64,000 nucleotides of DNA from assembly GCA_951640165.1 (NCBI GenBank), contig OX621238.1, positions 31,520,001 through 31,584,000 on the forward strand. Direction: 5' to 3'. Below are positions 25,978 through 30,430 of this stretch, one piece after another; within the stretch, counting starts at the first letter, position 1; every line of letters starts with the position of its first letter. The notes under the pieces were generated by a model. It saw nothing but the letters and a program-made list of their open reading frames with translations. It was not told where the DNA came from and searched no databases. This DNA is from Pseudoips prasinana. Lineage: Eukaryota; Arthropoda; Insecta; Lepidoptera; Nolidae. Position numbers and translations under genes: made by a program.

Positions 25978-27127
25978 GGTAGTTACTTACTTCAGAAGGA
26001 CACGAACAAAACTAGCTTGCTTCTTTTACTTAGGGAGCCTGGAGGAATGTATGAAGACACATTTGGTAGCCTCGTGTCGGTATTACAGCAACATGCTCAC
26101 GAAACAACTGGACCATGTCAAAGAGAACTGTAAGTAGTTTCATTAAATCAATCTCCCCGAAAAGTGAAGTCACCAATATTTTTGAACCAAAGTTCTTGCT
26201 TGCGCATGGAGTTGACTGGGAGAAATCGTCACATAAGCTAAAAGCGTTAAGCCTCCTCCATGCGACTTTCATATATATCTTTCTATATTATGCGACGCAA
26301 TTATCGAGATTCGATCAGACGAGCATTGTGCGAGGCCGGTCACTCACTATCTTTATACATACTGAACGTGTAGATATTTTAAATCTTGAACGTCGTTTCC
26401 GACGAGACTCCTTTGATAGAACGTTTTTTTCTATATAATATATAGAAAAAAACGTTCTATCAAAGGAGTCTCGTCGGAAACAACATAACATATTATGTTA
26501 CTAGACTAGGTACCTACAGAATTTGAGAGAGAGCATGTTGTGCTATATCTACTAAAATACGTTTTATTTTAAATATTGTATCATACACATGGAAATTTTC
26601 CTTCAAAGCTAATAAAAAGACCCTGAACTGAAAAGGGTTAAGTTTTTTGTACTGTTAGAACTATGAATGATTCAAAATTATGTCGCTTGGTGACTTCTCA
26701 CTTGACGGAGGCGGATTACTAGATAAATTAATTTGTATTTTGTATTTGTAACCCGCTCGTAATAATACAGAAAACTAGTTGATTCACAGTAACGGACAAC
26801 CTACCGCCATCTATCGAATATGAAGAGAGGTGCAACCACCTAAGCCCTCACCCAAAAACTCGACCAACCTCTCCATGCCGTTACTTATACACAAAGCCAA
26901 GCAGTCGCGACGAACTAGAATTACAAGCAAAAAAAAATAGCTTTTGTATCTCTTGTACCAAAGTAGAAAAATCTCTAGCGAAGACATTGTCTGTATGTAT
27001 ATTATCTCCTGCAGTCAGTTTAACAGATATTTGTAGGCACGATAAAGATCATCTACAATCTGTGTATGTAATGCTGTCATCTATTGAAGGTAGATCGAGA
27101 CGGCTTAAGATGAATTTTTCGGAGTGA
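388..27127 (+). CDS. Unrecognised multi-exon gene made of small symmetric phase-1 exons; 5' end outside window
   Basis: I do not recognise this protein. Well-supported exons: 388-510, 1725-1886, 3021-3092, 3689-3838, 4783-4851, 6871-6993, 16608-16736, 23301-23402, 24266-24412, 25016-25126, 26034-26129 and terminal 26790-27127 (TGA). Each has a good AG acceptor and, except the last, a GT donor; each internal exon is a multiple of 3 and enters and leaves in phase 1, so they join in one open frame. Weaker exons with the same phase: 4941-4991 or 4941-5033, 5725-5757 and 6138-6209. The product is over 500 residues, mostly hydrophilic and rich in Ser, Thr, Lys and Asp/Glu, with no membrane segment in the strong exons. 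Three CxxC motifs occur: CNRC (exon 6871), CNKC (across the 24412/25016 junction) and CISC (last exon). These could be zinc knuckles, but that is inference. The start codon is not in the window. A lineage-specific, fast-evolving gene fits; function unknown. Confidence 0.7.
1019..1660 (+). repeat. Dispersed insect repeat starting GCGGCCAAGTGCGAGTTGG, interrupted by another repeat
   Basis: The start (GGCCAAGTGCGAGT, GAAGGGTTCCATAC) and the end (GACAGACAGCGGAGTCTTAG) match a very common lepidopteran dispersed element whose ends carry inverted GGGTTCCGTA/TACGGAACCC. The two parts are separated by an unrelated repeat at about 1115-1345. No coding capacity is visible. Confidence 0.6.
1115..1345 (-). 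repeat. Repeat nested in the 1019-1660 element, GAT-rich end
   Basis: It contains GGCGATTATGGCATATCC and GCTTTTGTCCAGTAGTGGAC and ends in an ATGATG run. The same sequence in opposite orientation lies at 24435-24700, so both are copies of one dispersed family. The short open frames here are repeat sequence. Confidence 0.5.
1725..1886 (+). CDS. Exon of the phase-1 gene
   Basis: The acceptor is TTTCTTTTTAG and the donor G|GTTTCT. It is 162 nt, phase 1 both ends. The peptide includes [16 protein letters not shown] and [14 protein letters not shown]. It lies just downstream of one repeat (1019-1660) and just upstream of another (from 1906). Confidence 0.65.
1906..2595 (+). repeat. RTE-like retroelement 3' fragment
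   Basis: It begins TAGCTGTGCCCCGCGGTTTT, a signature of a very common lepidopteran non-LTR fragment, and continues through CTCCTCCCCGTAGGTGATAG to TTCCGTCGTGGGTA. Relatives in this window: 7184, 33323, 40296 and, reversed, 55325-55640. No intact ORF. Confidence 0.55.
3021..3092 (+). CDS. Exon of the phase-1 gene
   Basis: It is 72 nt with acceptor TATGTTTTAG and a consensus donor G|GTAAGT. Phase 1 in and out; encodes [15 protein letters not shown] and a Ser-rich end. Confidence 0.65.
3137..3385 (+). repeat. tRNA-derived SINE, family A (diverged copy)
   Basis: The head carries a B box (GGTTCGATTCC) preceded by a degenerate A-box region; the body has CTGTTTGTCCTGAGTCTCGG and TCAGTTATCTGGTTTCC, ending at GTCTCAGGATATTATTAT. 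It is intronic in the phase-1 gene. Confidence 0.7.
3427..3444 (+). CDS. Possible 18-nt micro-exon of the phase-1 gene
   Basis: An acceptor (TTCTACACAG) and a donor (G|GTAAAC) enclose 18 nt that keep phase 1 on both sides and would add six residues (x-VYFSN). Such short matches can arise by chance, so this is only a candidate. Confidence 0.2.
3689..3838 (+). CDS. Exon of the phase-1 gene
   Basis: It is 150 nt with acceptor TTACATTTTCAG and donor G|GTATGA, phase 1 in and out. The peptide is Lys/Asp-rich ([16 protein letters not shown], then [16 protein letters not shown]). It is one of the clearest exons because the frame stays open right up to both splice sites. Confidence 0.7.
3839..4782 (+). 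other. Intron, nothing recognised
   Basis: This AT-rich stretch separates two well-supported exons. I see no RNA gene, repeat signature or open frame of interest; the 76-residue minus-strand ORF at 4438-4668 has no features. Confidence 0.4.
4783..4851 (+). CDS. Exon of the phase-1 gene
   Basis: It is 69 nt with acceptor TTCCTATTCTAG and donor G|GTATAT. Phase 1 in and out; encodes [19 protein letters not shown] and ends ISET. Confidence 0.7.
4941..5033 (+). CDS. Candidate exon with two phase-1 donors, next to the duplication breakpoint
   Basis: The acceptor is TATCACATCCAG. Two donors both leave phase 1: T|GTAAGA after 4991 (51 nt) and G|GTGATT after 5033 (93 nt). The long form encodes [17 protein letters not shown] and a Cys-containing end. 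If the short form joined directly to 6138-6209 it would create TAG, so it would need 5725-5757 in between. The long donor lies at the left end of the tandem duplication (5032). Confidence 0.4.
5279..5485 (+). other. 68-codon ORF with signal-peptide-like start (unit 1)
   Basis: The ORF starts [19 protein letters not shown], a basic start followed by a hydrophobic stretch, and ends in a short Cys-containing tail at TAG. An identical ORF is in unit 2 at 11891-12097. Identity only reflects the duplication, so it is not evidence of selection. It might be a small secreted peptide or chance. Confidence 0.2.
5725..5757 (+). CDS. Candidate 33-nt micro-exon (copy in duplication unit 1)
   Basis: A strong acceptor (TTTTCCCTCTAG) and a donor A|GTATAA enclose 33 nt in phase 1 both ends, encoding [10 protein letters not shown]. 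An identical copy lies in the second unit. Confidence 0.4.
6138..6209 (+). CDS. Candidate 72-nt exon (copy in duplication unit 1)
   Basis: The acceptor is CTTCTTAACAG and the donor T|GTTAAG. It is 72 nt, phase 1 both ends, with peptide [20 protein letters not shown]. Composition matches the neighbouring exons. It is copied identically at 12750-12821. Confidence 0.5.
6569..6840 (+). repeat. tRNA-derived SINE, family A
   Basis: It starts GGCCTGTGGGCGTGG TTGG, has B box GGTTCGATTCCC, the body signature TGTCTGTTTGTCCTGAGTC, and ends in an ATT-repeat tail after TGTCCCAGGATATT. It is the best-preserved family A copy with 36989 and 58417. Confidence 0.8.
6871..6993 (+). CDS. Exon of the phase-1 gene, absent from duplication unit 2
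   Basis: It is 123 nt with acceptor TGTTACTCTTTAG and donor G|GTGAGA, phase 1 in and out. It encodes [16 protein letters not shown] and then a CNRC motif in [10 protein letters not shown]. The matching stretch is deleted from the second duplication unit, so only unit 1 can supply this exon. Confidence 0.65.
7184..7352 (+). repeat. RTE-like 3' fragment (short)
   Basis: It begins CTAGCTGTGCCCGCGGTTTT and ends CTTTCGCCTTTATAATATTAG. It is a shorter form than 1906-2595 and closely resembles the copy at 40296-40475. Confidence 0.55.
8251..8279. repeat. Short perfect hairpin
   Basis: TGGGGTAATAGTT, a 3-nt loop, and its exact reverse complement. It lies just beyond the end of the RT fragment on its 3' side, so it may be part of that element's 3' region. 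Confidence 0.6.
8309..9290 (-). pseudogene. Non-LTR reverse transcriptase fragment (Jockey/CR1-like)
   Basis: The minus-strand ORF (9187-8309, 292 codons) has the RT core in order: [29 protein letters not shown], the catalytic FADDT, and a thumb with [15 protein letters not shown] and VKFLGIFID. Upstream, about 9290-9188, the pre-RT segment (a WKVINN-like motif) is readable but cut off by a stop. Endonuclease and ORF1 are missing and the C-terminus stops early, so it cannot be active. The first part (9117 onward) also survives in unit 2. Confidence 0.8.
9352..10462 (+). other. Intronic sequence with no recognised feature (block B of the duplication)
   Basis: This stretch is AT-rich with no repeat signature I know. 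A 24-codon open stretch after AATCAAG at about 9390-9470 is discussed among the rejected items. It is copied at 13581-14691. Confidence 0.4.
10463..11525. mobile_element. Non-autonomous TIR element (1.06 kb) with a preserved empty site
   Basis: The ends are inverted: CCGCTTGAGTG at the left and CACTCAAGCGG at the right, each flanked by ATAT. Unit 2 of the duplication has a single ATAT at the same place (14688-14691), so this is an insertion with a target duplication of ATAT (or TA/AT, which the sequence cannot separate). Near the left end a unit of about 34 bp with a palindromic core (TGGTAGTTTGCTACCA) occurs twice, at about 10469 and 10512. No transposase frame is visible. The superfamily is not clear; the TIR is not a standard Tc1/mariner end. 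Confidence 0.8.
11891..12097 (+). other. 68-codon ORF with signal-peptide-like start (unit 2)
   Basis: It is the exact copy of the ORF at 5279-5485 in the second duplication unit; see that entry. Confidence 0.2.
12337..12369 (+). CDS. Second copy of the 33-nt candidate micro-exon
   Basis: It is the copy of 5725-5757 at the fixed offset of 6612 bp, including both splice sites. If both copies are used the peptide segment would be repeated in frame. Confidence 0.3.
12750..12821 (+). CDS. Second copy of the 72-nt candidate exon
   Basis: It is the copy of 6138-6209 at offset 6612, splice sites included. Symmetric phase means both copies could be spliced without a frameshift. Confidence 0.35.
13181..13344 (+). 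repeat. tRNA-derived SINE, family A, truncated by the unit 2 deletion
   Basis: It is identical to the first part of the SINE at 6569 and stops at 13344, where unit 2 jumps to sequence corresponding to 9117. The loss of the tail is therefore due to the deletion, not to the original insertion. Confidence 0.8.
14805..15215. repeat. Minisatellite, about 20-bp degenerate unit GTAGAnnCGTAGTnnTACGC
   Basis: About twenty diverged units share CGTAG and ACGCGTAGA; the cleanest consecutive units are near 15097-15190. The array starts at the right edge of the tandem duplication. On the minus strand two frames are open for 68 and 107 codons because the unit lacks stops in that direction; I read these as repeat by-products. 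Confidence 0.8.
15216..15936 (+). other. Intron, nothing recognised
   Basis: This AT-rich stretch lies between the minisatellite and a SINE. No exon with the phase-1 pattern and no repeat signature was found. Confidence 0.4.
15937..16240 (-). repeat. tRNA-derived SINE, family C
   Basis: Read on the minus strand the head is tRNA-like (AGCGTGTTCAACC, then a GGTTTAAATCC B-box-like motif). The body includes GCACAAGTGTGTGCGCAAGC, shared with 54580-54925. The head alone also occurs at 35935-36015. Confidence 0.65.
16608..16736 (+). CDS. Exon of the phase-1 gene
   Basis: It is 129 nt with acceptor GTTCAATTTCAG and donor G|GTAATA, phase 1 both ends. The peptide starts [20 protein letters not shown] and ends VGEVLSPK. 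It sits between the SINE at 15937-16240 and the LINE that begins near 16837. Confidence 0.65.
16837..17843 (+). pseudogene. LINE ORF1, coiled coil plus possible SGNH/esterase-like domain, frameshifted
   Basis: Up to about 16990 one frame reads a charged helical segment ([20 protein letters not shown]), typical of an ORF1 coiled coil. The frame then stops and continues in another frame as the 283-codon ORF 16992-17843. That part has [17 protein letters not shown] and later [10 protein letters not shown], which resemble the first and third blocks of SGNH/GDSL-type hydrolases known from ORF1 of some CR1/L2 elements; the expected Gly-Asp-Ser is not intact. The domain call is tentative. Confidence 0.5.
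17849..18439 (+). pseudogene. LINE endonuclease (EEP/AP-type) domain, truncated
   Basis: The 196-codon ORF has the AP-endonuclease-like order: [11 protein letters not shown] (Asn-Ile block), ILCLTEHWL (catalytic Glu block), [15 protein letters not shown] and IICGDF (the GDFN block, with Lys in place of Asn after Phe). It ends at a stop soon after that block; the final part of the domain is missing and the RT resumes in another frame about 100 bp on. This looks like an internal deletion. Confidence 0.75.
18539..20602 (+). pseudogene. LINE reverse transcriptase, long open frame
   Basis: The 687-codon frame begins in the linker after the endonuclease. RT blocks are clear: [60 protein letters not shown] and the catalytic LFADDTS near 19793-19813, then [15 protein letters not shown] and [14 protein letters not shown]. 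The C-terminal region ends with [14 protein letters not shown] and a Lys-rich stretch. The active-site aspartates are present, so the RT is intact as sequence, but endonuclease and ORF1 are broken. Confidence 0.85.
20831..21461 (+). other. Intron, no confident feature
   Basis: A minus-strand open stretch (about 20950-20830, [17 protein letters not shown]) runs into the LINE 3' UTR and is not supported as an exon. The rest is AT-rich sequence with a short TATATA run near 21205. Confidence 0.35.
21462..21705 (-). repeat. tRNA-derived SINE, family B, with foldback end
   Basis: It shares CCCCAAACTAAGCAAAGCTT, GACTCAGAAACAAATATTCG and TTTGCACTTACCGGGATTCG with 31990-32250 and, inverted, with 36504-36760. 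The tRNA-like head is largely lost here. Its tail end is joined to an inverted copy of itself (see 21487-21540). Confidence 0.7.
21487..21540. repeat. Perfect hairpin with 25-bp arms
   Basis: Positions 21487-21511 and 21516-21540 are exact reverse complements with a 4-nt loop (ATTG). The arm is the end of SINE family B, so a short inverted copy of the SINE tail has been created. Confidence 0.85.
21737..21830 (+). repeat. 5'-truncated copy related to the LINE 3' UTR
   Basis: AGTAGCTGCAACGTCATGCA and GTAGGGCAAAAAAAATGA match, with differences, the LINE 3' UTR at about 20727-20775. No coding part is present. Confidence 0.55.
22311..22419 (+). CDS. Doubtful exon-like block
   Basis: A good acceptor (TATATTTCTTAG) is followed by an open stretch starting [20 protein letters not shown]. 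The frame is phase 0 at the acceptor, unlike every other exon of the gene, and the only phase-1 donor (T|GTTCAT) is poor. It may be a decayed exon or chance. Confidence 0.25.
22690..22960. other. GC-richer block of unknown origin
   Basis: This block is clearly richer in G and C than its surroundings and is open on both strands (73 and 65 codons), with two CxxC-like spots on the plus strand (CKKC, 22736 region). It resembles a fragment of a mobile element, but I cannot name the family. Confidence 0.3.
23042..23158 (+). CDS. Possible phase-1 exon, hydrophobic
   Basis: The acceptor TCTAACAATTCAG and donor G|GTATCT bound 117 open nt in phase 1 both ends ([20 protein letters not shown], then a hydrophobic end). 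It is more hydrophobic than the other exons, and open stretches of this size are not rare in AT-rich DNA. Confidence 0.3.
23166..23282. repeat. Long foldback next to an exon acceptor
   Basis: Arms of about 46-55 bp (23175-23220 and 23228-23273 perfect, extending outward after a 1-nt bulge) with a 7-nt loop. The core is ATGCATCACTCGCTATCTTA. It ends about 20 bp before the acceptor of exon 23301-23402 and could fold in the pre-mRNA. Confidence 0.85.
23301..23402 (+). CDS. Exon of the phase-1 gene
   Basis: It is 102 nt with acceptor TTTTATTTTTAG and donor G|GTTAGA, phase 1 both ends; peptide [20 protein letters not shown] and onward to ISQVDA. A long foldback (23166-23282) ends about 20 bp before the acceptor. 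Confidence 0.65.
24010..24140 (+). repeat. Fragment related to the 1019-1660 repeat
   Basis: GACGGAAAGACAGACAGACA followed by GGCTACGGAACCGTAAAAA is the typical end of the dispersed element seen at 1019-1660. Confidence 0.5.
24266..24412 (+). CDS. Exon of the phase-1 gene
   Basis: It is 147 nt with acceptor TTATTTTCCGCAG and consensus donor A|GTAAGT, phase 1 both ends. Ser/Thr-rich ([20 protein letters not shown]), ending EDSSCN. Its last base plus the next exon forms AAG, which completes a CNKC motif across the junction. Confidence 0.7.
24435..24700 (+). repeat. Dispersed repeat, second copy of the 1115-1345 family
   Basis: It contains CATCATGCCAGCCAAAATAC, GGGATATGCCATAATCGCTA and GGCAGATGGGTTGGCGATCG, the reverse complement of sequence at 1115-1345. 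It begins 22 bp after the donor of exon 24266-24412. Confidence 0.6.
24807..24943. repeat. Foldback element with about 45-bp arms
   Basis: The left arm ACAGACGCCAG...CCCCAATCTGTCAAATTTCT and the right arm AGAAATTTGACAGATTGGGG...CTGGCGTCTGT are near-perfect inverted copies around a loop of about 46 bp. MITE-like, no coding capacity. Confidence 0.8.
25016..25126 (+). CDS. Exon of the phase-1 gene
   Basis: It is 111 nt with acceptor TTAATTACGCAG and donor G|GTGATT, phase 1 both ends; peptide [20 protein letters not shown] and onward to EDTAFE. Confidence 0.65.
25275..25545 (+). repeat. tRNA-derived SINE, family A
   Basis: It has the B-box-like GGTTCGATTTCC, the body TCCGTTTGTCCTGAGTATGG, and an ATT tail after GTGTCACAGGATATT. 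More diverged than 6569 or 36989. Confidence 0.75.
25830..25880 (+). CDS. Exon-like block whose donor site is replaced by a (TA)n tract
   Basis: After the acceptor ATAATAACATAG, 51 nt stay open in phase 1 ([16 protein letters not shown]) and end at a G exactly where a phase-1 donor is expected, but the next bases are CTATATAT of the dinucleotide tract instead of GT. Reading through the tract gives Ile/Tyr repeats and then TAG at 25976. It is probably a disabled exon. Confidence 0.3.
25882..25968. repeat. (TA)n microsatellite, about 43 units
   Basis: An uninterrupted TA tract of 87 bp. It begins one base after an exon-like block (25830-25880) and ends 65 bp before the exon at 26034. Confidence 0.95.
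26034..26129 (+). CDS. Exon of the phase-1 gene
   Basis: It is 96 nt with acceptor TTCTTTTACTTAG and consensus donor T|GTAAGT, phase 1 both ends; peptide [20 protein letters not shown] and onward to DHVKEN. It lies just after the (TA)n tract. Confidence 0.7.
26395..26481. repeat. 87-bp perfect palindrome
   Basis: Arms 26395-26437 and 26439-26481 are exact reverse complements around a single central base (26438). The arm starts GTTTCCGACGAGACTCCTTT. It lies in the intron before the terminal exon. Perfect symmetry suggests a recent origin. Confidence 0.9.
26790..27127 (+). CDS. Terminal exon of the phase-1 gene
   Basis: The acceptor is GTTGATTCACAG before 26790. Phase 1 in; 111 residues then TGA. 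The peptide starts with Thr-Asp-Asn-Leu-Pro-Pro, has a Pro/His/Arg-rich part, a CISC motif ([17 protein letters not shown]), and ends RRLKMNFSE. An AATAAA follows about 310 bp downstream. Confidence 0.65.
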
Positions 27128-27439
27128 TATTTATATCTACCGATAGATGGCGTTGACCTAATCACAGTTGAAACTTGAAACCTCATTGGGAGTTCATTAT
27201 AAAAAGACGTAGATGGCAGCATAGTAAACAGATTTTGATGATTTAAACCGTGACCTAACAGATATACTATACCGAATATTCTTCACAGATTAAATATAAA
27301 ATCAGAAGACATTGGTAATTTTGTTTTATATACAATGATAAAAGTTGTTTGGTTTATTTCATAGTTTCAGAAACCCGTTTTAAATTGTATTAACTTGTAG
27401 TAAATATGTGGTAACCGATATAATATGATCGTTATGTAA

Positions 27440-27445
27440 AATAAA
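27440..27445 (+). terminator. Polyadenylation signal AATAAA
   Basis: AATAAA lies 313 bp after the stop of the phase-1 gene, with T-rich sequence following. It is the first canonical signal I see after the stop. Confidence 0.45.
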
Positions 27446-27838
27446 ACAACGTAAATATTGTTATTCATATTCTGTTTTTATTTGATAGGATAAACTCCGT
27501 AGCAAAAGACTCATTTAATTTATAGCTGCCGAATTTTGAAATCATAATATTATAATTTAGCAAAACATCATTATCCTATCAACCAACTTAGTTATGATTT
27601 ATTAAAAAGTAATTCAGTAAGCTTTTGTCTCAGAAAAAGGAAGATAGTTGTGTATTTCTTAAATACTAAGAAGATTGTTTTATAGCAATTGTCCCTTAAG
27701 TTATGAAAAATGACATTAAAAAAAATACCAGATGAAATAAATCTGAAAAATGTAGGTGTTGTAAGAGAGATATTTATATTTTTTGTTTCGGTAGTAGCGT
27801 CTTCTTGGCCTTTACACATTAGATGGTTGTAAGGTATG

Positions 27839-27867
27839 AACCTTGTATGTATCTAACATACAAGGTT
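27839..27867. repeat. Short hairpin, 12-bp arms
   Basis: AACCTTGTATGT and ACATACAAGGTT around a 5-nt loop. No T-run follows, and this is a eukaryotic sequence, so it is not a rho-independent terminator. Confidence 0.6.
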
Positions 27868-27934
27868 TATTTAAGTTATAGTTGTCTACCCTCAGAATGG
27901 TTGTCAATTTGATCATTTATCTTGGTTTAAGCAT

Positions 27935-27989
27935 ACATTGATCAACTTGTAGTGCCTAACCCCTGTGGCACTACAAGTTGGGTCAATGT
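27935..27989. repeat. Imperfect hairpin, about 22-bp arms
   Basis: ACATTGATCAACTTGTAGTG and CACTACAAGTTGGGTCAATGT pair with small mismatches around a loop of about 10 nt. Probably a MITE remnant. Confidence 0.55.
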
Positions 27990-28726
27990 TGAGTTTGTGA
28001 ATCCTTGTCAGATGACGGAATTAAAAATATAATTACTATCGAAAAACAAGATAGGAGATTATATAATTTATATTATTTTGTAATAACTTTTTTTTTTTAA
28101 GTAAAGTTTGGACACTTCATTACCAAAACCATGAAATTTATTTGGAAATAATGGATATTTACCCATTCGCCAGATCAATACTATTTTAATTAAAAAACGT
28201 AAATGTACAATAAACGTGCCCGTGCGACGCTATGAGTTCTGTTGTTGTTCTGTTTAGAAAACATAACTTGCTTAGCGTACAAGTTATTAATAGATTTCTA
28301 TACAATTTTCCAATATAGAACAAGCTAGCTATAATATACATAGGATCGACACCCTGTGGCATAATGACACATTACACAATTTTATTACTATAATATACAA
28401 AACAAAATATTTACAGTCATAAATTTATTTATTTTAAATATTACTGGTAGGCTTATATTATCCTTCACGACATCGAAATAAATACATTTACATAATATAC
28501 TAGAAATAAAATAATTAGGAAGTATTTTGATAGTTAGTCTAGGGCTGTCCGAAATCTAAATTAGGAATTGCACCCATGTCTTGACACCATGATATAGATT
28601 TTACATGTGTCCTCATAATTGTTTGATGAAGCATGCGAACTTAAACAATTGTCTGTATTTAAGCCCTGGTTTTACATACGAACAATATAATTTAGACAGA
28701 TCGTACATGAAATATTAATCAAAATA

Positions 28727-28980
28727 CAATTCTCCCGCGCAATTTATAAACGACGTAAAGAACATGTCGTTCACATGTTCTTTACTGCGTTTATAAATTG
28801 CGCGGCAGTGTTCTTTACTGCGTTTATAAATTGCGCGGCAGTGTTCTTTACTGCGTTTATAAATTGCGCGGCAGTGTTCTTTACTGCGTTTATAAATTGC
28901 GCGGCAGTGTTCTTTACTGCGTTTATAAATTGCGCGGCAGTGTTCTTTACTGCGTTTATAAATTGCGCAGCAGAATTGTT
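28727..28980. repeat. Six 33-bp tandem repeats enclosed by an inverted repeat
   Basis: The unit GTTCTTTACTGCGTTTATAA plus 13 bp occurs six times (28777-28974). A reversed partial unit lies to the left (about 28735-28766), and the outer ends read ACAATTCT (left) and AGAATTGTT (right), so the whole can fold. Because 33 is a multiple of three, two frames are open through the array and read FFTAFINCAAV or VLYCVYKLRGS repeatedly; this is expected of the repeat and is not taken as a gene. Confidence 0.85.
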
Positions 28981-29877
28981 AAGTAAAGCGAACCATCAAA
29001 TATACATAGAAACCGACAATATACCACTGTAGTAGAAATAATACTGCTAAGTAATGAAGGTTAAATAATCCAGTAACATTTTAATAATACATTCTAAAAT
29101 AAACCTAACCAGGTGCATAATAGTCTCAATTTCTGCGACGGAATGTAAACATAAGTCCATATAAAAATATAAAACATAATAACAAAAATAAAATATAAAA
29201 TCAGTGTCGTTGCAAGTTCTAATAGTTATGAACTTTTTATTGATTTACATACTTAATATAATAATAATAAAGCTTCATTGAATTCTATACAAATCAAACA
29301 AATCGATGAGAGGTTGAACTAATAAAAAAAGATTTGTCTTTGTTTTTTGATTTACTTAAATCATAAATAAAATGCGCCATGTTCGAAGTTTAGGCAGAAT
29401 TATTTAAGTCACTTAATATAATTATTAACAGTAGCAACAAGTTAAAATACTTATCATATTAACTTAAGTCGCTTAGCATTTAAAAAATAAAGTATATGAA
29501 TTAAATACTGGAATATATATAAATATATACTATATTTCAGTTTTTTTTGCGTAAAACATCACACGAGACCTCCAGTTAATGTGAAGTCATCACACAGAAA
29601 TTAAAGACGTTTTTTTTAAAAAAAACATGTGGGCTATGTAGCAAAACACTGAATTTGTCTTGAAAATGAAATTATTGTTAGCCCATTCACCTGTTCGATA
29701 TTATTTGAGTTAAGTATGATTTAAGTTATATTTAAAAGTTAAGTATTGGTTACCTTCATCATCATATTTCTTTAATGTGTCTTAATTGCGTAGTTTCTTT
29801 GTACGTTATGAAAATAATAGTAAAAGTAAATACATCAAATTAAACTTTTAGACATCTTTTAAAATGAATTCTGTAAG
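28981..29877. other. Intergenic, nothing recognised
   Basis: Very AT-rich with no open frame or known repeat signature. Confidence 0.4.
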
Positions 29878-29960
29878 TGTGGGTGGGAATCGAACCCACG
29901 AACCACGGGGTATCCGGCCTTGTGTGCATTAACCGCTCCGCCACCTCACCGTGGTTCTCA
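29878..29960 (-). repeat. tRNA-like sequence (Ser/Leu-like), probably a SINE head
   Basis: Reversed, it reads GGTGGCGGAGCGGTTAATGC then CGTGGGTTCGATTCCCACCC, an A box and a B box with a short extra arm between them. The 5' and 3' ends do not form a clean 7-bp acceptor stem, so I call it a SINE or tRNA-derived relic rather than a working tRNA gene. Confidence 0.55.
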
Positions 29961-30064
29961 AGACTCGAATTTATATAATCCATTCGATATTTCTTAACGC
30001 ATTTAAAACGCTTTTTACCGAAAACCTTATATATGTGACCGCCAATATGGTTGAATTTCTCTGC

Positions 30065-30185
30065 TTTGGAGGGCACGTTAAGCTGACGGTCCCGGTTGTA
30101 GCCATTAGGCGACAGTCGTTAAGAGCCATGTCAGAGGCCTACTGGGCGGCTTGAACAATTCTGACACTAGGGTCACCACATACGT
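30065..30185 (+). repeat. Dispersed repeat family F
   Basis: Signature CATGTCAGAGGCCTACTGGG then CTGACACTAGGGTCACCAC. Other copies: 30300-30430 (reversed), 37905-38015, 39140-39255 and 47262-47385 (reversed). Unknown class; no coding frame. Confidence 0.6.
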
Positions 30186-30299
30186 ACGATAAGTACCCAA
30201 GTAAAACCTACACGGTTAACAACGGCAGGAATGCCAATACTTAGATCGGACAATTCCAACAGATGGCGCTCCCCTTTTACACATTAGAACCCACGAACC

Positions 30300-30430
30300 A
30301 CGGGGTCGGATACCGGATGTCAGAGTTGACCAAGCCGCCCACTTGCCCTCTGACATGGCTTAACGACTGTTGTTGTCTGCGGACAGCAACCGGGACCGAC
30401 AGCTTAACCTAACCTCTGAAGCACAGAGAC
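30300..30430 (-). repeat. Dispersed repeat family F (inverted relative to 30065)
   Basis: CCTCTGACATGGCTTAACGA and GGGACCGACAGCTTAACCTA are reversed matches of the copy at 30065-30185. Just before it, GAACCCACGAACCACGGGG matches the tRNA-like head at 29878, so head and family F sequence belong to one element. Confidence 0.55.

Larger units (their letters stand above)
27446..28726. other. Intergenic, two small hairpins only
   Basis: No gene is seen. The 75-codon minus ORF at 27592-27819 shows no domain. Hairpins are listed separately at 27839-27867 and 27935-27989. Confidence 0.4.

Noticed and set aside
28775..29032. 85-codon repetitive protein gene
   Set aside because: The frame is a by-product of a 33-bp array; two frames are equally open and no promoter or splice context is seen.
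29878..29960. Functional tRNA gene
   Set aside because: A and B boxes are present but a full acceptor stem is not, and related sequence recurs in dispersed repeats, so a SINE head is more likely. The same holds for 36504, 36989, 37345 and 58417.
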